The notes under the pieces were generated by a model. That model was not told where the DNA came from, did no database searches, and saw only the letters and a program-made list of their open reading frames with translations. Below, in pieces: positions 26,224 through 36,038 of a stretch of DNA of 64,000 bases. This stretch comes from Pseudidiomarina terrestris (lineage in GTDB: Bacteria; Pseudomonadota; Gammaproteobacteria; Enterobacterales; Alteromonadaceae). Location of the stretch: positions 335,326 through 399,325 of the forward strand of contig NZ_JAGGJF010000003.1 in NCBI RefSeq assembly GCF_030466405.1, written 5' to 3'. The position numbers and the translations under genes are program-made. Each line of letters starts with the position of its first letter. Position 1 is the first letter of the stretch.

Positions 26224-27279
26224 ATGGCGGTGGCAAAATTTTTTAATCCGGTTTCCTTAATCGTCGCACTGTTAGCATTAGCGGCGGCTTATTTCATTTT
26301 CATTCATGAACCAGTCATTGAAGAGCAGCGAGCGCAAGACGCCGTTCCTGTTAAAGTGACTGCGGCTGAGATTAAACCTTTTCGCGATATCATTGCAGCT
26401 ATTGGTACCGCTCAGGCGAATGAGTCGGTAGTGATCACTGCGCAAACCCAGGAAAAAGTGGTCGCGGTTCATTTCAGCGATGGCCAGACCGTATCAGCGG
26501 GTGATTTACTGGTTGAACTTGATGCGCGCGAAGAACAAGCCCGCGTGCAGGAGCTGAAGTTCCGCCTGGCAGAAGCGAAACGCCAATACCAACGGTTACA
26601 GGACCTGGCCCGCCAGAACGCCGCCTCACAGCAGCAGCTTGAAACTCAGGATGTTGTGGTTAAAGAAATTGTGGCATTACTTGAAGTTGCTGAAACCCAG
26701 CTGGCGCAAAAACGCATCGTCGCGCCATTTGACGGCCGTTTAGGTATTCGTCAGATTAGCGTGGGCTCGCTGGTGGCACCAGGACAAGAAATCACCACCC
26801 TTGATGACATTACCCCGATCAAACTGGATTTCAGTGTACCAGAACTGGTGTTCGCCAGCCTGGCAATTGACCAGACGATTACTGCGCTAAGCGGTGCTTA
26901 CCCGGGACGCGAGTTTCAGGGCATCATCCGCAGTATTGATTCGCGGGTAGATCCGCTCACGCGCTCAATTTTAGTGCGCGCCGAAGTTCCTAATGAGAAC
27001 CTTTTGTTGCGTCCGGGTATGCTGTTGCGGGTCGAGTTATTGCGCAGTGTTGATAGCGTTATGCTGCTGCCTGAGCGCGCCGTGGTCCCCATGGATACCC
27101 GGCATTTTGTGTATGTCGTTGACGAAGATAACATCGCCAGAGAGCGCCAGATTACCATCGGTCGTCGTCAGCCGGGCGTTGTGGAAATTCTTGATGGCCT
27201 TGAGCCTGGCGAACAGATTGTAACTGAAGGCATCGTGCGCATGCGCGATGGCATCGAAGTTACCATTAAGGAGAGCTAA
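26224..27279 (+). CDS. RND efflux pump periplasmic adaptor (membrane fusion protein)
   Basis: The 351-residue protein has an N-terminal membrane anchor (SLIVALLALAAAYFIFI). A barrel-sandwich/lipoyl half (VVAVHFSDGQTVSAGDLLVE), a helical hairpin around residues 95-155, the second lipoyl half (RIVAPFDGRLGIRQISVGSL) and beta-barrel and membrane-proximal domains follow. It resembles MexH-type adaptors. The RND permease starts 2 bp after its stop. No outer-membrane channel gene is adjacent, so a shared TolC-like protein is probably used. Substrates are unknown. Confidence 0.92.
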   Translation: MAVAKFFNPVSLIVALLALAAAYFIFIHEPVIEEQRAQDAVPVKVTAAEIKPFRDIIAAIGTAQANESVVITAQTQEKVVAVHFSDGQTVSAGDLLVELDAREEQARVQELKFRLAEAKRQYQRLQDLARQNAASQQQLETQDVVVKEIVALLEVAETQLAQKRIVAPFDGRLGIRQISVGSLVAPGQEITTLDDITPIKLDFSVPELVFASLAIDQTITALSGAYPGREFQGIIRSIDSRVDPLTRSILVRAEVPNENLLLRPGMLLRVELLRSVDSVMLLPERAVVPMDTRHFVYVVDEDNIARERQITIGRRQPGVVEILDGLEPGEQIVTEGIVRMRDGIEVTIKES

Positions 27280-27281
27280 TC

Positions 27282-30200
27282 ATGTTGCTCTCCGATGTCT
27301 CCGTAAAGCGTCCGGTATTTGCAACCGTCGTCAACCTGTTACTGATCGTCTTCGGTATTGTGTGTTTTACCATGCTGCCGTTGCGCGAATATCCTGATAT
27401 TGATCCGCCAGTGGTGTCCATTGATACCAGCTACCCCGGCGCATCTGCAGAGATCGTTGAAACCCAGATCACCCAGCCTATCGAAGACCGGATCAGCGGT
27501 ATCGAAGGCATCAAAAATATAAGTTCAAGCAGCCGCAACGGTCGCTCCCGCATCACCATTGATTTTAACCTCAGTCGTGATGTCGACTCTGCCGCCAACG
27601 ATGTGCGTGATCGGGTGTCGCGGGTGGTGGATAACTTGCCCGAGCAGGTCGACCCTCCTGAAGTGTCGAAGGCCAACTCCGATGAAACCACCGTGGTGTG
27701 GTACAACCTGCGTAGCGAAAACCTCAGTATTCTGGAATTGACCGACTATGCTGACCGCTATATCGTCGAGCGCTTGTCAGTGGTCGACGGCGTGGCCCGG
27801 GTTAACCTCGGTGGTGAGCGCCGGTACGCCATGCGGGTCTGGCTTGATCGCGATGCAATGGCGGCCCGGGGCATTACCGTGGCCGATATCGAAAGTCGCT
27901 TACGTTCCGAGAACGTCGAGTTACCTGCCGGTGAAGTCGAATCCGTTGATCGGGAGTTTACCGTCCGCGTGGCGCGCACGTATCTCAACCCCGACGATTT
28001 CAGATTACTGGCTATAAAACGCGGTGACAGTGGGCAACTGGTGCGACTCGGTGAAGTTGCGCGGATCGAGATGGGCTCGGAAGACGACAAAACCGAATTC
28101 CGCGGTAACGGCATCAATATGATTGGTATTGGTGTCATTAAACAATCAAAAGCGAACACGCTCGAAGTGGTGGAGAGTGTCCGGAGTGAGATCGAAACCA
28201 TCCAGCAGACCTTGCCGGAATCGATGATCATTGTGCCGAGTTACGATTCGTCCATCTTCATTAAAGGTTCGATCGACGAAGTCTACAACACCCTCGGTAT
28301 CGCCATGGGACTGGTGGTGGTGGTGATCTACTTGTTCCTTGGCAACATTCGCGCCACCCTGATCCCGGCGCTGACAGTGCCGGTGGCGATCATTGCCTCC
28401 TACATCGCGCTCTTTGCCATGGGATTCTCGGTGAACCTGCTGACCTTGTTGGCCTTAGTGCTGGCAATTGGTCTGGTGGTGGATGACTCGATCGTGGTGC
28501 TGGAGAATATTTACCGGCGCGTGGAAGCGGGTGAACCGCCCTTATTAGCCGCGTATCGGGGTGCACGCGAGGTTGGTTTTGCGGTGGTGGCGACCACCCT
28601 GGTGTTAATTGCGGTGTTCGTGCCTCTGGCATTTCTGGATGGGAATATCGGCCAGCTCTTCACCGAATTTGCGCTGGCGATTGCCGCGGCGGTGCTCTGT
28701 TCGAGTATTGCTGCGTTAACTTTGTCACCCATGCTGAGCTCGAAGATCCTCCGTCGCCGCGAACGCACCAGTCGTTTTGGGCGCGGCATGGATAGCTTCT
28801 TTAACTGGGTTGAAGAAGGTTATGGGCGTGTTCTAAAACGTACCCTGGCCTACCCGTGGCTGGCGGTGGTGCTGGTGATACTCGCGACACTGGTGTCTTA
28901 CAACATGCTGAAGCTGGTGCCGCAGGAATTTGTGCCACCAGAAGACCGCGGCACCTTCTTTGTCATGGTGCGCAGTGCTGAAGGCGCGAGTTTCGAATCC
29001 AACGCCGCACACATGCGCGAAATCGAAGCCTTGCTCTTACCTTATGTGGATGAAGGCAAGATTGACCGTCTCTTAGTCCGTGCTCCGGGCTGGGGCAACT
29101 CAGCAGGTATTGCCATCGTTGGCGCGGTGCCATTCGACGAACGTGAATGGAGTACCTTCGAGCTGATGGACGAAGTCAGTGCCAAGCTCAATCAGGTCAG
29201 TGGGGTGCGGGCGTTCGCCTTTATGCGTAGCGGTATCTCCGGTGGCAGCGGGCGACCGGTGCAGTTCGTCCTGCAGGGCAATACCTATGATCAGCTTGCC
29301 GCTTATCGCGACATCGTGATTGAGGAAGCGAGCAAAAATCCGAATTTACTCGAGCTTGACAGCGACTTTAAACAAACGCTGCCACAGTTACTGATCCAGA
29401 TCGATCAGACCCGTGCTGCTGATATGGGCGTATCGGTCGGCGATATTGGCCGTACCCTCGAAACCATGTTGGGCGAGCGGCGGGTGACCACCTATCTGGA
29501 CCGTGGCGAAGAATACGATGTGATACTGGAAGGTGAACGTGCGGATTATCGTGATCCGACCGCCATCGACCAGATTTACGTGCGCTCTGACAGCAGTGGT
29601 GAGTTAATTCCATTAGCGAACCTGGTGACCATTGAAGAGCGGGCCACCTCGGGTCAGCTTAACCGCTACAACCGGATGCGCAGTATCACCATTGAAGCCA
29701 ACTTAGCCGAAGGCTATTCACTGGGCGATGCCCTGGCTTATTTAGAGAATATTGTGGCGGAAAAACTGCCTGATGATGTGTCGATTGATTACAAAGGTGA
29801 GTCGCAGCTGTATCAGGAAAGCGGCAGCTCAGTGATATTTGTTTTCGCGCTGGCGCTCGTCATCGCTTATCTGGTGCTTGCGGCTCAGTTCGAGAGCTTC
29901 ATTCACCCGCTGGTAATCATGTTGATGGTGCCCATTGCGATTCTGGGGGCGGCTTTTGGTTTGTACTTCACCGATCTCACGCTCAATATCTACAGTCAGA
30001 TAGGTATCGTCATGCTGATTGGGTTAGCGGCTAAAAACGGTATTCTTATCGTGGAATTCGCGAATCAGCTGCGTGATGCCGGGCATGACTTCGATGAGGC
30101 ACTGATCCGCGCCTCGCAGCAGCGCTTACGCCCCATCGTGATGACCGCTTTTACCACCTTAATGAGCGCGGTGCCGCTCATCCTGGGCACCGGGCCGGGT

Positions 30201-30389
30201 GCTGAAAGCCGCATGGTCATTGGTACGGTGATCTTCTGCGGGGTGGCGTTCTCAGCCTTCCTGACGATTTTTGTGATCCCGTCGTTGTACTCGGTGCTGG
30301 CACGTAATACCACCTCGCCGATGGCGTTGAGTCATGAGTTAGATGAGCTTCAGCAACGTTTCCCTAAGCACCAGCGCGACAACGATTAG
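27282..30389 (+). CDS. RND (HAE1/AcrB-type) efflux permease
   Basis: The 1035-residue inner-membrane transporter begins MLLSDVSVKRPVFATVVNLL and has two repeats of six helices with large periplasmic porter loops. The proton-relay pair is Asp401-Asp402 in GLVVDDSIVVLEN, and the partner Lys lies in GLAAKNGILIVEF. It works with the adaptor just upstream to export hydrophobic compounds or drugs. The stop interlocks by 4 bp with the convergent glycerophosphodiesterase gene. No local regulator gene is present. Confidence 0.95.
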   Translation: MLLSDVSVKRPVFATVVNLLLIVFGIVCFTMLPLREYPDIDPPVVSIDTSYPGASAEIVETQITQPIEDRISGIEGIKNISSSSRNGRSRITIDFNLSRDVDSAANDVRDRVSRVVDNLPEQVDPPEVSKANSDETTVVWYNLRSENLSILELTDYADRYIVERLSVVDGVARVNLGGERRYAMRVWLDRDAMAARGITVADIESRLRSENVELPAGEVESVDREFTVRVARTYLNPDDFRLLAIKRGDSGQLVRLGEVARIEMGSEDDKTEFRGNGINMIGIGVIKQSKANTLEVVESVRSEIETIQQTLPESMIIVPSYDSSIFIKGSIDEVYNTLGIAMGLVVVVIYLFLGNIRATLIPALTVPVAIIASYIALFAMGFSVNLLTLLALVLAIGLVVDDSIVVLENIYRRVEAGEPPLLAAYRGAREVGFAVVATTLVLIAVFVPLAFLDGNIGQLFTEFALAIAAAVLCSSIAALTLSPMLSSKILRRRERTSRFGRGMDSFFNWVEEGYGRVLKRTLAYPWLAVVLVILATLVSYNMLKLVPQEFVPPEDRGTFFVMVRSAEGASFESNAAHMREIEALLLPYVDEGKIDRLLVRAPGWGNSAGIAIVGAVPFDEREWSTFELMDEVSAKLNQVSGVRAFAFMRSGISGGSGRPVQFVLQGNTYDQLAAYRDIVIEEASKNPNLLELDSDFKQTLPQLLIQIDQTRAADMGVSVGDIGRTLETMLGERRVTTYLDRGEEYDVILEGERADYRDPTAIDQIYVRSDSSGELIPLANLVTIEERATSGQLNRYNRMRSITIEANLAEGYSLGDALAYLENIVAEKLPDDVSIDYKGESQLYQESGSSVIFVFALALVIAYLVLAAQFESFIHPLVIMLMVPIAILGAAFGLYFTDLTLNIYSQIGIVMLIGLAAKNGILIVEFANQLRDAGHDFDEALIRASQQRLRPIVMTAFTTLMSAVPLILGTGPGAESRMVIGTVIFCGVAFSAFLTIFVIPSLYSVLARNTTSPMALSHELDELQQRFPKHQRDND

Positions 30390-31114
30390 TCGAGGTGCCA
30401 GGCCTCTGAGGGCTGCACCTGCAGCCCCTGGAGGACGTTACGGGCAACGCTTGGATGGTTGGTAAAGATACCGTCGACACCCATGGTGTGGAGATCGCGC
30501 ATATCTTCGGGTTCATCTACCGTAAACACAAACACCTGCAAACCGCGGGCATGGGCGTCGGCGACGAATTCCGGGGTGACAAAGTCGACATCAATATGCA
30601 CGGACCAGGCTTGTAGTTCACTGGCAAATGCTGCGTAACTCAATGGACATGAGGTGGTGAGCGCGCCGATGAGTTGTTGCGGGTGATCTTCCTTAAGCTG
30701 GCGTAACCAGTGGTGATTAAAGCTCGACACCAGCAGCTGTTCACGGCTGAAGCCAAGCTCCGCACGGGCAAAGCGCAAATGTCGGGTTAAACCCCTGGCA
30801 ATATCGGCACCTTTTAATTCAATATTAACGATGCACCGGCCGGCGATAAACGCCAGCGCCTCATCCAGGGTTGGCACCGGTTGCTGACCGAAAACCTTGA
30901 GTTTACGCACTTGCTCTAAGGTCAGATCCTGCAAGCGGCCGGGATGTGCAGTGAGTCGTGCGAGATACCTGTCGTGGAAGACAATCCACTCATCCTGTAG
31001 CGGATAAACATCGAGCTCAATAGCATCGGCGCCCGCGTCCAGGGCGCGACCGAAGGCCGTCAGGGTGTTCTCTGGGGCTTCAAAACTCGCGCCGCGATGA
31101 GCAATAATCAGCAT
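30386..31114 (-). CDS. Glycerophosphodiester phosphodiesterase
   Basis: The 242-residue GDPD-family enzyme hydrolyses glycerophosphodiesters to glycerol 3-phosphate and an alcohol. The catalytic and metal motifs are at the start (IIAHRGASFEAPENTLTAF) and in AIELDVYPLQDEWIVFHD. Later blocks are NIELKG and VFTVDEPEDM...GVDGIFTNHP. With no signal peptide it is the cytoplasmic UgpQ type. It lies downstream of psd with a 5-bp gap, so it is probably the last gene of an rsgA-psd-gdpd operon, which links phospholipid synthesis with turnover. Confidence 0.92.
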   Translation of the reverse strand: MLIIAHRGASFEAPENTLTAFGRALDAGADAIELDVYPLQDEWIVFHDRYLARLTAHPGRLQDLTLEQVRKLKVFGQQPVPTLDEALAFIAGRCIVNIELKGADIARGLTRHLRFARAELGFSREQLLVSSFNHHWLRQLKEDHPQQLIGALTTSCPLSYAAFASELQAWSVHIDVDFVTPEFVADAHARGLQVFVFTVDEPEDMRDLHTMGVDGIFTNHPSVARNVLQGLQVQPSEAWHLD

Positions 31115-31119
31115 AAGCG

Positions 31120-31989
31120 CTAGTCGTCTCGTTCCCCGAGCACCTGTCCCATGCGGGTGACAGATAGGGGCCCAAGATCGTCGTCAAAATCAATGGTGTC
31201 TGCAGGGAAGGTGAGTACCACCGTCGACCCAAGCTTAAAGTGTCCCATTTCTTCACCTTTTTTCAGGCGAATCGCCTGATCACCGCTGGCCGGATACTCC
31301 CAGCTATGCACGTGCTTACCGGTGGGTGGGGTCACTGTGCCTGCCCAGACGGTGCCGATACTGGCAACGATGGTGGCGCCGACGAGCACCATCGAGAACT
31401 TACCAAACTCACCATCAAAAATCGCAACCACGCGTTCATTACGGGCGAATAAATTAGGCACATTGGCGGCAGTTAAAGGGTTCACCGAGAATAAATCGCC
31501 AGGCACATAGATCATTTTACGCAGCACACCATCGCAGGGCATGTGAATGCGGTGGTAGTCTTTCGGTGCTAAATAAATGGTGGCAAATTCACCGTTTTTA
31601 AAGGCATGAGCATCACGCGGATCGCCGCCCAGCAGTTCGGTCAGGCTGTAATCGTGTCCTTTGGCCTGAAAGATACGACCGTCTTTGATCGGGCCAAGCT
31701 GGCTTACGGCACCGTCAACTGGATGCGCAAACTGGTGCACTTCCGTGGCGTTGAGCGGGCGCAAGTCGGCTTTCAGATAGCGCGTGAAAAAGTCGTTAAA
31801 CGTTTTATAGGCTTTCGGACTTTCTTCAACCGCTTCAGTCATATCGACGTTGTATTTCCAAATAAACCAACGAATAAAGAGTTGTGTGAAGACGCCCGCA
31901 CGGGCAGCCGCAAAAGCTCCGACTAAGCGCGACAAAGCATGCTTAGGCGTTAAGTACTGCACTTTAATTTTTACATCATCCCAATTCAC
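31120..31989 (-). CDS. psd: Phosphatidylserine decarboxylase proenzyme
   Basis: The 289-residue membrane-associated enzyme makes phosphatidylethanolamine. It self-cleaves at the LGST motif, where Ser255 becomes the pyruvoyl group. Other family blocks are [21 protein letters not shown] and [13 protein letters not shown] with the catalytic His. The start is GTG (31989), overlapping the rsgA stop by 4 bp (GTGA), which suggests translational coupling as in the E. coli rsgA-psd pair. Confidence 0.95.
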   Translation of the reverse strand: MNWDDVKIKVQYLTPKHALSRLVGAFAAARAGVFTQLFIRWFIWKYNVDMTEAVEESPKAYKTFNDFFTRYLKADLRPLNATEVHQFAHPVDGAVSQLGPIKDGRIFQAKGHDYSLTELLGGDPRDAHAFKNGEFATIYLAPKDYHRIHMPCDGVLRKMIYVPGDLFSVNPLTAANVPNLFARNERVVAIFDGEFGKFSMVLVGATIVASIGTVWAGTVTPPTGKHVHSWEYPASGDQAIRLKKGEEMGHFKLGSTVVLTFPADTIDFDDDLGPLSVTRMGQVLGERDD

Positions 31990-33050
31990 TTCTTACTACC
32001 TCGTGGCATTGCGCGCGATGGCTTACTGGTGGCCATCGACTCTATAATTTTGTGGAAATTGTACAACCGAAGCGGATGCAGGTCACCTGCTTCTACCGCT
32101 TGCTGTAATGCACAGCCCGGATCCTGCGGCTGGTGTTTACAATCTCTGAATTTGCATTGGCCCAGAAACGGCCGGAAATCGATAAAGCACCACGCTACAC
32201 GAGTTTCATCTAAATGCCAGAGGGCAAACTCACGAATTCCCGGGGAATCGATAAGAAACCCGCCGTCAGGCAACGGGTAACGCGTGGCCACAGTGGTGGT
32301 ATGCTGCCCTAGACCTGAGTTGCTGGAAATATCGCCTACGTCAGCGTCAATATCCGGTAACAGCGCATTCACCAGGGACGACTTGCCGACACCTGACTGG
32401 CCCACCACAATCGAAACCTCGGTTTGCAGTAAACGCTTACTGTCATCCAGGCCGCCGGTGGTTTTGGCGCTGACACTCAGTACCTGATAACCAATAGCTT
32501 CGTACATTGCCAGTGCTGCGCCAATCTCTTCCCGTTCTGTCGCGCCGACCTCGTCAAGTAAGTCAGCCTTATTGAGAATAATCACCGGGGTAATGTCAAT
32601 GTCTTCACAGGCAACCAGATAACGATCAATAATCTGGGTTGAAAAGGCAGGCAGCACGCTCGAAATAATTAAAATCTGATCAATATTGGCCGCAACAGGT
32701 TTTACCCCATCGTAGTAATCGGGCCGGCTGAGCAGCGAACGCCGCGGTTGCACGGCTTCAATGACGCCTTGTTCAGTGTTAGCACTTTGCCCTGTAAAGC
32801 GGCGCCACACGACCTCGTCACCACAGACAAGACTTTCAATACCGCGGCGAATATTGCAACGGTACTGTTGTTCATCATCACCGGCGACAATGGCGTGCTG
32901 ACCGAACCGCGCAACGATGATGCCGGATTCCGTACCACCTAAACTTGCATCATCGAGCTGTTGCTCGAGATCGTTTTGCTGCAACCGTTTTTGCTGGTTG
33001 GCGCGAACGCGGCGTAACTGTCCTTTATTTAACTTTCGATGTTTCCCCAC
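31986..33050 (-). CDS. rsgA: Ribosome small subunit-dependent GTPase A
   Basis: The 354-residue circularly permuted GTPase helps late maturation of the 30S subunit. An OB fold is followed by G4 (ILNKADLLD), G1 ([17 protein letters not shown]) and G3 ([10 protein letters not shown]), then a zinc-binding [16 protein letters not shown] chose the GTG at 33050: it has a perfect AGGAG 4 nt upstream and gives the family start [18 protein letters not shown]. The open frame to 33137 lacks these features. It is divergent from orn, as in E. coli. Confidence 0.92.
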   Translation of the reverse strand: MGKHRKLNKGQLRRVRANQQKRLQQNDLEQQLDDASLGGTESGIIVARFGQHAIVAGDDEQQYRCNIRRGIESLVCGDEVVWRRFTGQSANTEQGVIEAVQPRRSLLSRPDYYDGVKPVAANIDQILIISSVLPAFSTQIIDRYLVACEDIDITPVIILNKADLLDEVGATEREEIGAALAMYEAIGYQVLSVSAKTTGGLDDSKRLLQTEVSIVVGQSGVGKSSLVNALLPDIDADVGDISSNSGLGQHTTTVATRYPLPDGGFLIDSPGIREFALWHLDETRVAWCFIDFRPFLGQCKFRDCKHQPQDPGCALQQAVEAGDLHPLRLYNFHKIIESMATSKPSRAMPRGSKK

Positions 33051-33164
33051 AAGGCTCCTAACTTGGTTGGCAACGTCAATTGTTGCTAATGATACAATAT
33101 TCTTTGCAACTCCGCCTGAATTACGGACAATAGGCACTACTTAGATGAGTCAGAGGGAAAAAAC

Positions 33165-33719
33165 ATGACCGCGACAGCAGATCGACTGATTTGGATCGAC
33201 CTGGAAATGACCGGGCTGGAACCCGACCGGGACTTCATTATCGAGATTGCGACTATCGTCACAGATCAACAGCTTAACGTACTTGCAGAGGGGCCGGTGA
33301 TTGCTGTGCACCAGCCTGAAGTGCGCTTGGAACTGATGGATGACTGGAATGTGCGCACGCACACTGGATCCGGTCTTATCGAGCGAGTTAAAGCGAGTGC
33401 GCACGACGATGCCGCGGCAGAACGGGAAACCCTAGAGTTTTTGGCGAAGTGGTGCACTCCGCAAAGCTCGCCAATGTGCGGTAATAGCATTTGTCAGGAT
33501 CGACGCTTTCTGGCCCGCCACATGCCTGAGTTAGAGGCTTTCTTCCACTACCGTAACCTCGATGTCAGCACGGTGAAGCAACTTGCAAAATACTGGGCTC
33601 CGGATGTCGCAGCAGGTCTTACGAAACAAGGCGCACATACGGCGCTGGCCGATATTCGAGAGTCGATCGACGAATTACAGTACTACCGTGCGCACTTTTT
33701 CGACATTCAAGCCGAATAA
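33165..33719 (+). CDS. orn: Oligoribonuclease
   Basis: The 184-residue DEDDh 3'-5' exonuclease degrades very short RNAs, including pGpG. The motifs are [20 protein letters not shown] (Asp/Glu), [14 protein letters not shown] with its Asp, and [11 protein letters not shown] with His and Asp. Length equals E. coli Orn. Two tRNA-Gly genes follow but have their own promoter. Confidence 0.97.
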   Translation: MTATADRLIWIDLEMTGLEPDRDFIIEIATIVTDQQLNVLAEGPVIAVHQPEVRLELMDDWNVRTHTGSGLIERVKASAHDDAAAERETLEFLAKWCTPQSSPMCGNSICQDRRFLARHMPELEAFFHYRNLDVSTVKQLAKYWAPDVAAGLTKQGAHTALADIRESIDELQYYRAHFFDIQAE

Positions 33720-33732
33720 GCCGAAAAAGCGG

Positions 33733-33760
33733 TTGCAAAGCCTGCCGAATTCAGTAAAAT
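33733..33760 (+). promoter_or_regulatory. Stable-RNA type promoter for the tRNA-Gly genes
   Basis: TTGCAA (33733-33738), a 16-bp spacer, and TAAAAT (33755-33760) precede a GC-rich discriminator (TCGCCTCCG) of the type seen at stringently controlled tRNA/rRNA promoters. The first tRNA begins 36 bp after the -10 hexamer. Confidence 0.55.
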
Positions 33761-33796
33761 TCGCCTCCGTTATCGCATTTGATGACAGAAGTTTAA

Positions 33797-33871
33797 GCGG
33801 GAATAGCTCAGTGGTAGAGCACAACCTTGCCAAGGTTGGGGTCGCGAGTTCGAATCTCGTTTCCCGCTCCA
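33797..33871 (+). tRNA. tRNA-Gly (anticodon GCC), copy 1
   Basis: The gene is 75 nt including an encoded CCA. The acceptor arms are GCGGGAA and TTCCCGC, the anticodon arm is CAACC-TTGCCAA-GGTTG with anticodon GCC, and the T arm is GCGAG-TTCGAAT-CTCGT. The D loop is AGTGGTA, one base shorter than in copy 2. Confidence 0.96.
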
Positions 33872-33899
33872 AACTTCACCCTCGAATACCTTTCTTGAT

Positions 33900-33975
33900 G
33901 CGGGAATAGCTCAGCTGGTAGAGCACAACCTTGCCAAGGTTGGGGTCGCGAGTTCGAATCTCGTTTCCCGCTCCA
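33900..33975 (+). tRNA. tRNA-Gly (anticodon GCC), copy 2
   Basis: The gene is 76 nt including CCA, and identical to copy 1 except for one extra base in the D loop (AGCTGGTA). It lies 28 bp downstream, so both are probably cut from one transcript. Confidence 0.96.
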
Positions 33976-33987
33976 AATTTTCTTGTT

Positions 33988-34992
33988 TTAACCCTCGAGT
34001 TTATCCGCAATGCGCGCGACACCATGACGAATCGGGTCGACGCAGGGCAGCCCTAACCGTTGTTCAACGTCCCGGCAGTAGGTCATCGCACCTTCTTCGT
34101 CGACCGCAGACGTATTCACCGCAATGGCAATGACTTTGCCTTGAGGGTTGGTCACCCGAGCCAGCATTTCATTGAGCGCGATGGTTTCTTCCAGGCTTGG
34201 CAAGGGCCGGTTATCGATAGCCCGCATACTTGAGCGGCCTAACGCATGGCACACCACTAAGGCATCAGGCTGAGAGCCATGCAGGAGTCCCAGACTCACA
34301 CCAGCAAAGGCTGGATGCGAGAGGGAACCCTGACCCTCGATAATATCCCAGTGCTCCGGGGCATTCGCTGGCGCTAAATCTTCAATGGCGCCGGCAATAA
34401 AATCTGCGATCACACAGTCTACCGCGACACCATCGCCGGCGACCAAAATACCGCTTTGTCCTGTCGCGCGGAAGCTCACGTTGCGTTGCCGACGCTGCAG
34501 CTCGCGGGTAATCGCTAAACTGGTGTACATTTTCCCGACCGAACAATCCGTGCCAACAGTGAGTAAACGCTTACCCTCACGGCGATAGCCTTTTCCCGTG
34601 CGCAGTCGCTGGCGCGGGTGGCGGATGTCGAATAACTCACAGCCTCTGGCCTGGGCCGCGCTTACGAGTTCAGGAATGTCCTGCAGCCGGTCGTGAAGGC
34701 CACTGATAATATCCATACCAGAAGCGATTGCCTCGTGAATCACTGGCAACCAGGCTTCATCAATATAACCACCGCTATTGGCAAAACCCAAAACCAAACT
34801 TTGCGCGCCAGCAGCCTTAGCTTCTGCAATCGTCAACGCCGGACAACCGGTCGTCACCGTACAGCCCGGCAGACGCAATTCACCGATACATTTTTCCGGA
34901 CTCCAATCCGCTGCGCTACGAGCCATTTTAATGCTAAGTGGATCCTTGGCATCACCAATAAATAGTAGGTAAGGGGCTTTTAACGGCGTCAT
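33988..34992 (-). CDS. DUF1611 family protein, DgcN-like D-glutamate N-acetyltransferase candidate
   Basis: The 334-residue protein has the DUF1611 layout: an N-terminal alpha/beta domain (PYLLFIGDAKDPLSIKMARS, then GANSGG-type FANSGGYID) and a C-terminal P-loop-like domain. In the latter, LLTVGTDCSVGKMYTSLAI resembles a Walker A, followed by FRATGQSGILVAGDGVAVDC and IIEGQGSLSHP. Members in marine bacteria (DgcN) have been described as D-glutamate N-acetyltransferases working with the racemase DgcA. No DgcA-like gene is adjacent here. A LysR regulator lies upstream on the same strand. The biochemical assignment is from family knowledge, not from residues I can verify. Confidence 0.72.
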   Translation of the reverse strand: MTPLKAPYLLFIGDAKDPLSIKMARSAADWSPEKCIGELRLPGCTVTTGCPALTIAEAKAAGAQSLVLGFANSGGYIDEAWLPVIHEAIASGMDIISGLHDRLQDIPELVSAAQARGCELFDIRHPRQRLRTGKGYRREGKRLLTVGTDCSVGKMYTSLAITRELQRRQRNVSFRATGQSGILVAGDGVAVDCVIADFIAGAIEDLAPANAPEHWDIIEGQGSLSHPAFAGVSLGLLHGSQPDALVVCHALGRSSMRAIDNRPLPSLEETIALNEMLARVTNPQGKVIAIAVNTSAVDEEGAMTYCRDVEQRLGLPCVDPIRHGVARIADKLEG

Positions 34993-35087
34993 CTGGATTC
35001 CTTGGATAGGTGGTTAATGTCCGCCTTAGGATAGGAATTTGGCCGTAAAACAACAGTGAATAATAGAAGGTACGCTATAACCTGAAG

Positions 35088-35978
35088 TTATGACTGCTGA
35101 TCGAGTAACGCACTTTGTACGAAGGGCAAAAATGCCTGGCTAAGTTTCGATAGCGGTTTAGCGGCCAGATGGAGTGCTCGTATAGGTACCTGAAGTGGAG
35201 GTTCGAGAGACGCTGTGGCTACGCGTTGGTCCGGGTTACCCTGAGCCGAAATCGCATCGATAGTACAGCAGCCCAAGCCTTGTGCAACCATGCGCGCGGC
35301 AATGTAATAAGTATCGACCTGAATGATCGATGCAGTATCAACCCCGGCCTGATTAAGCTGTTGCCAGAGCAACTGGCCGATAGGGCCACTGTCCCAGATG
35401 GCAATCAAGGGTAGTGTGGAGAGTTCAGCGTAGGTTAACGACTGCGGTTGCCTGGCGAAGGTCTCACACGGGTAAAGCACTTTTATTTCAGTGCTGCCGA
35501 GTTCGATAGCTTCAACGTTTGGATAACCTGGCGAGGCATAAAGCAATGCGAGCTCACAGTCGCGCTCAACCAGGGCCTGCATGGCTTCATCATTATGGAT
35601 CGTTTGCAGACGAAAACGCACCTTAGGATAGTGCTGATTAAAGCGGGCAATGGCGACCGGGATAACGTTAAAGCCCAAGGCTGGTGTAATGGCTAAATCG
35701 ATCAGGCCCTCATCATGGCGCTGAATATTTTGTGCAAGAGCCTTAACGCTGTGCAACTGCCGATAAACCTGTTCCACCGCGGGAAACAACGCCAGCGCTT
35801 CGTCGGTGGGAAGCAACTTACCTTTTTCACGTTTGAACAGGGCAAAACCAAGTTGTTGCTCAGCATGCCCTAAAGCTTTGGATACCGCGGGCTGAGAGAT
35901 ATGCAACAGTTGCGCCGCCGCCGTTACGGAACCGGTCGTATAAATTGCGTGAAAAACTTCAATGTGGCGTAAGCGCAT
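35088..35978 (-). CDS. LysR-family transcriptional regulator
   Basis: The 296-residue LTTR has an N-terminal winged helix-turn-helix (RHIEVFHAIYTTGSVTAAAQ, then LLHISQPAVSKALGHAEQQLG) and a periplasmic-binding-like effector domain. It is transcribed toward the DUF1611 gene, 95 bp apart, and is the likely regulator of it; DgcR is the name used for a LysR partner of dgcN elsewhere. The effector is unknown. Whether it is co-transcribed cannot be settled. Confidence 0.88.
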   Translation of the reverse strand: MRLRHIEVFHAIYTTGSVTAAAQLLHISQPAVSKALGHAEQQLGFALFKREKGKLLPTDEALALFPAVEQVYRQLHSVKALAQNIQRHDEGLIDLAITPALGFNVIPVAIARFNQHYPKVRFRLQTIHNDEAMQALVERDCELALLYASPGYPNVEAIELGSTEIKVLYPCETFARQPQSLTYAELSTLPLIAIWDSGPIGQLLWQQLNQAGVDTASIIQVDTYYIAARMVAQGLGCCTIDAISAQGNPDQRVATASLEPPLQVPIRALHLAAKPLSKLSQAFLPFVQSALLDQQS

Positions 35979-36038
35979 AATATGGTGGTGAGAACCATCC
36001 AGTCGGCCAGCTAAGATACCGTCATTCTTGCATCGTTT

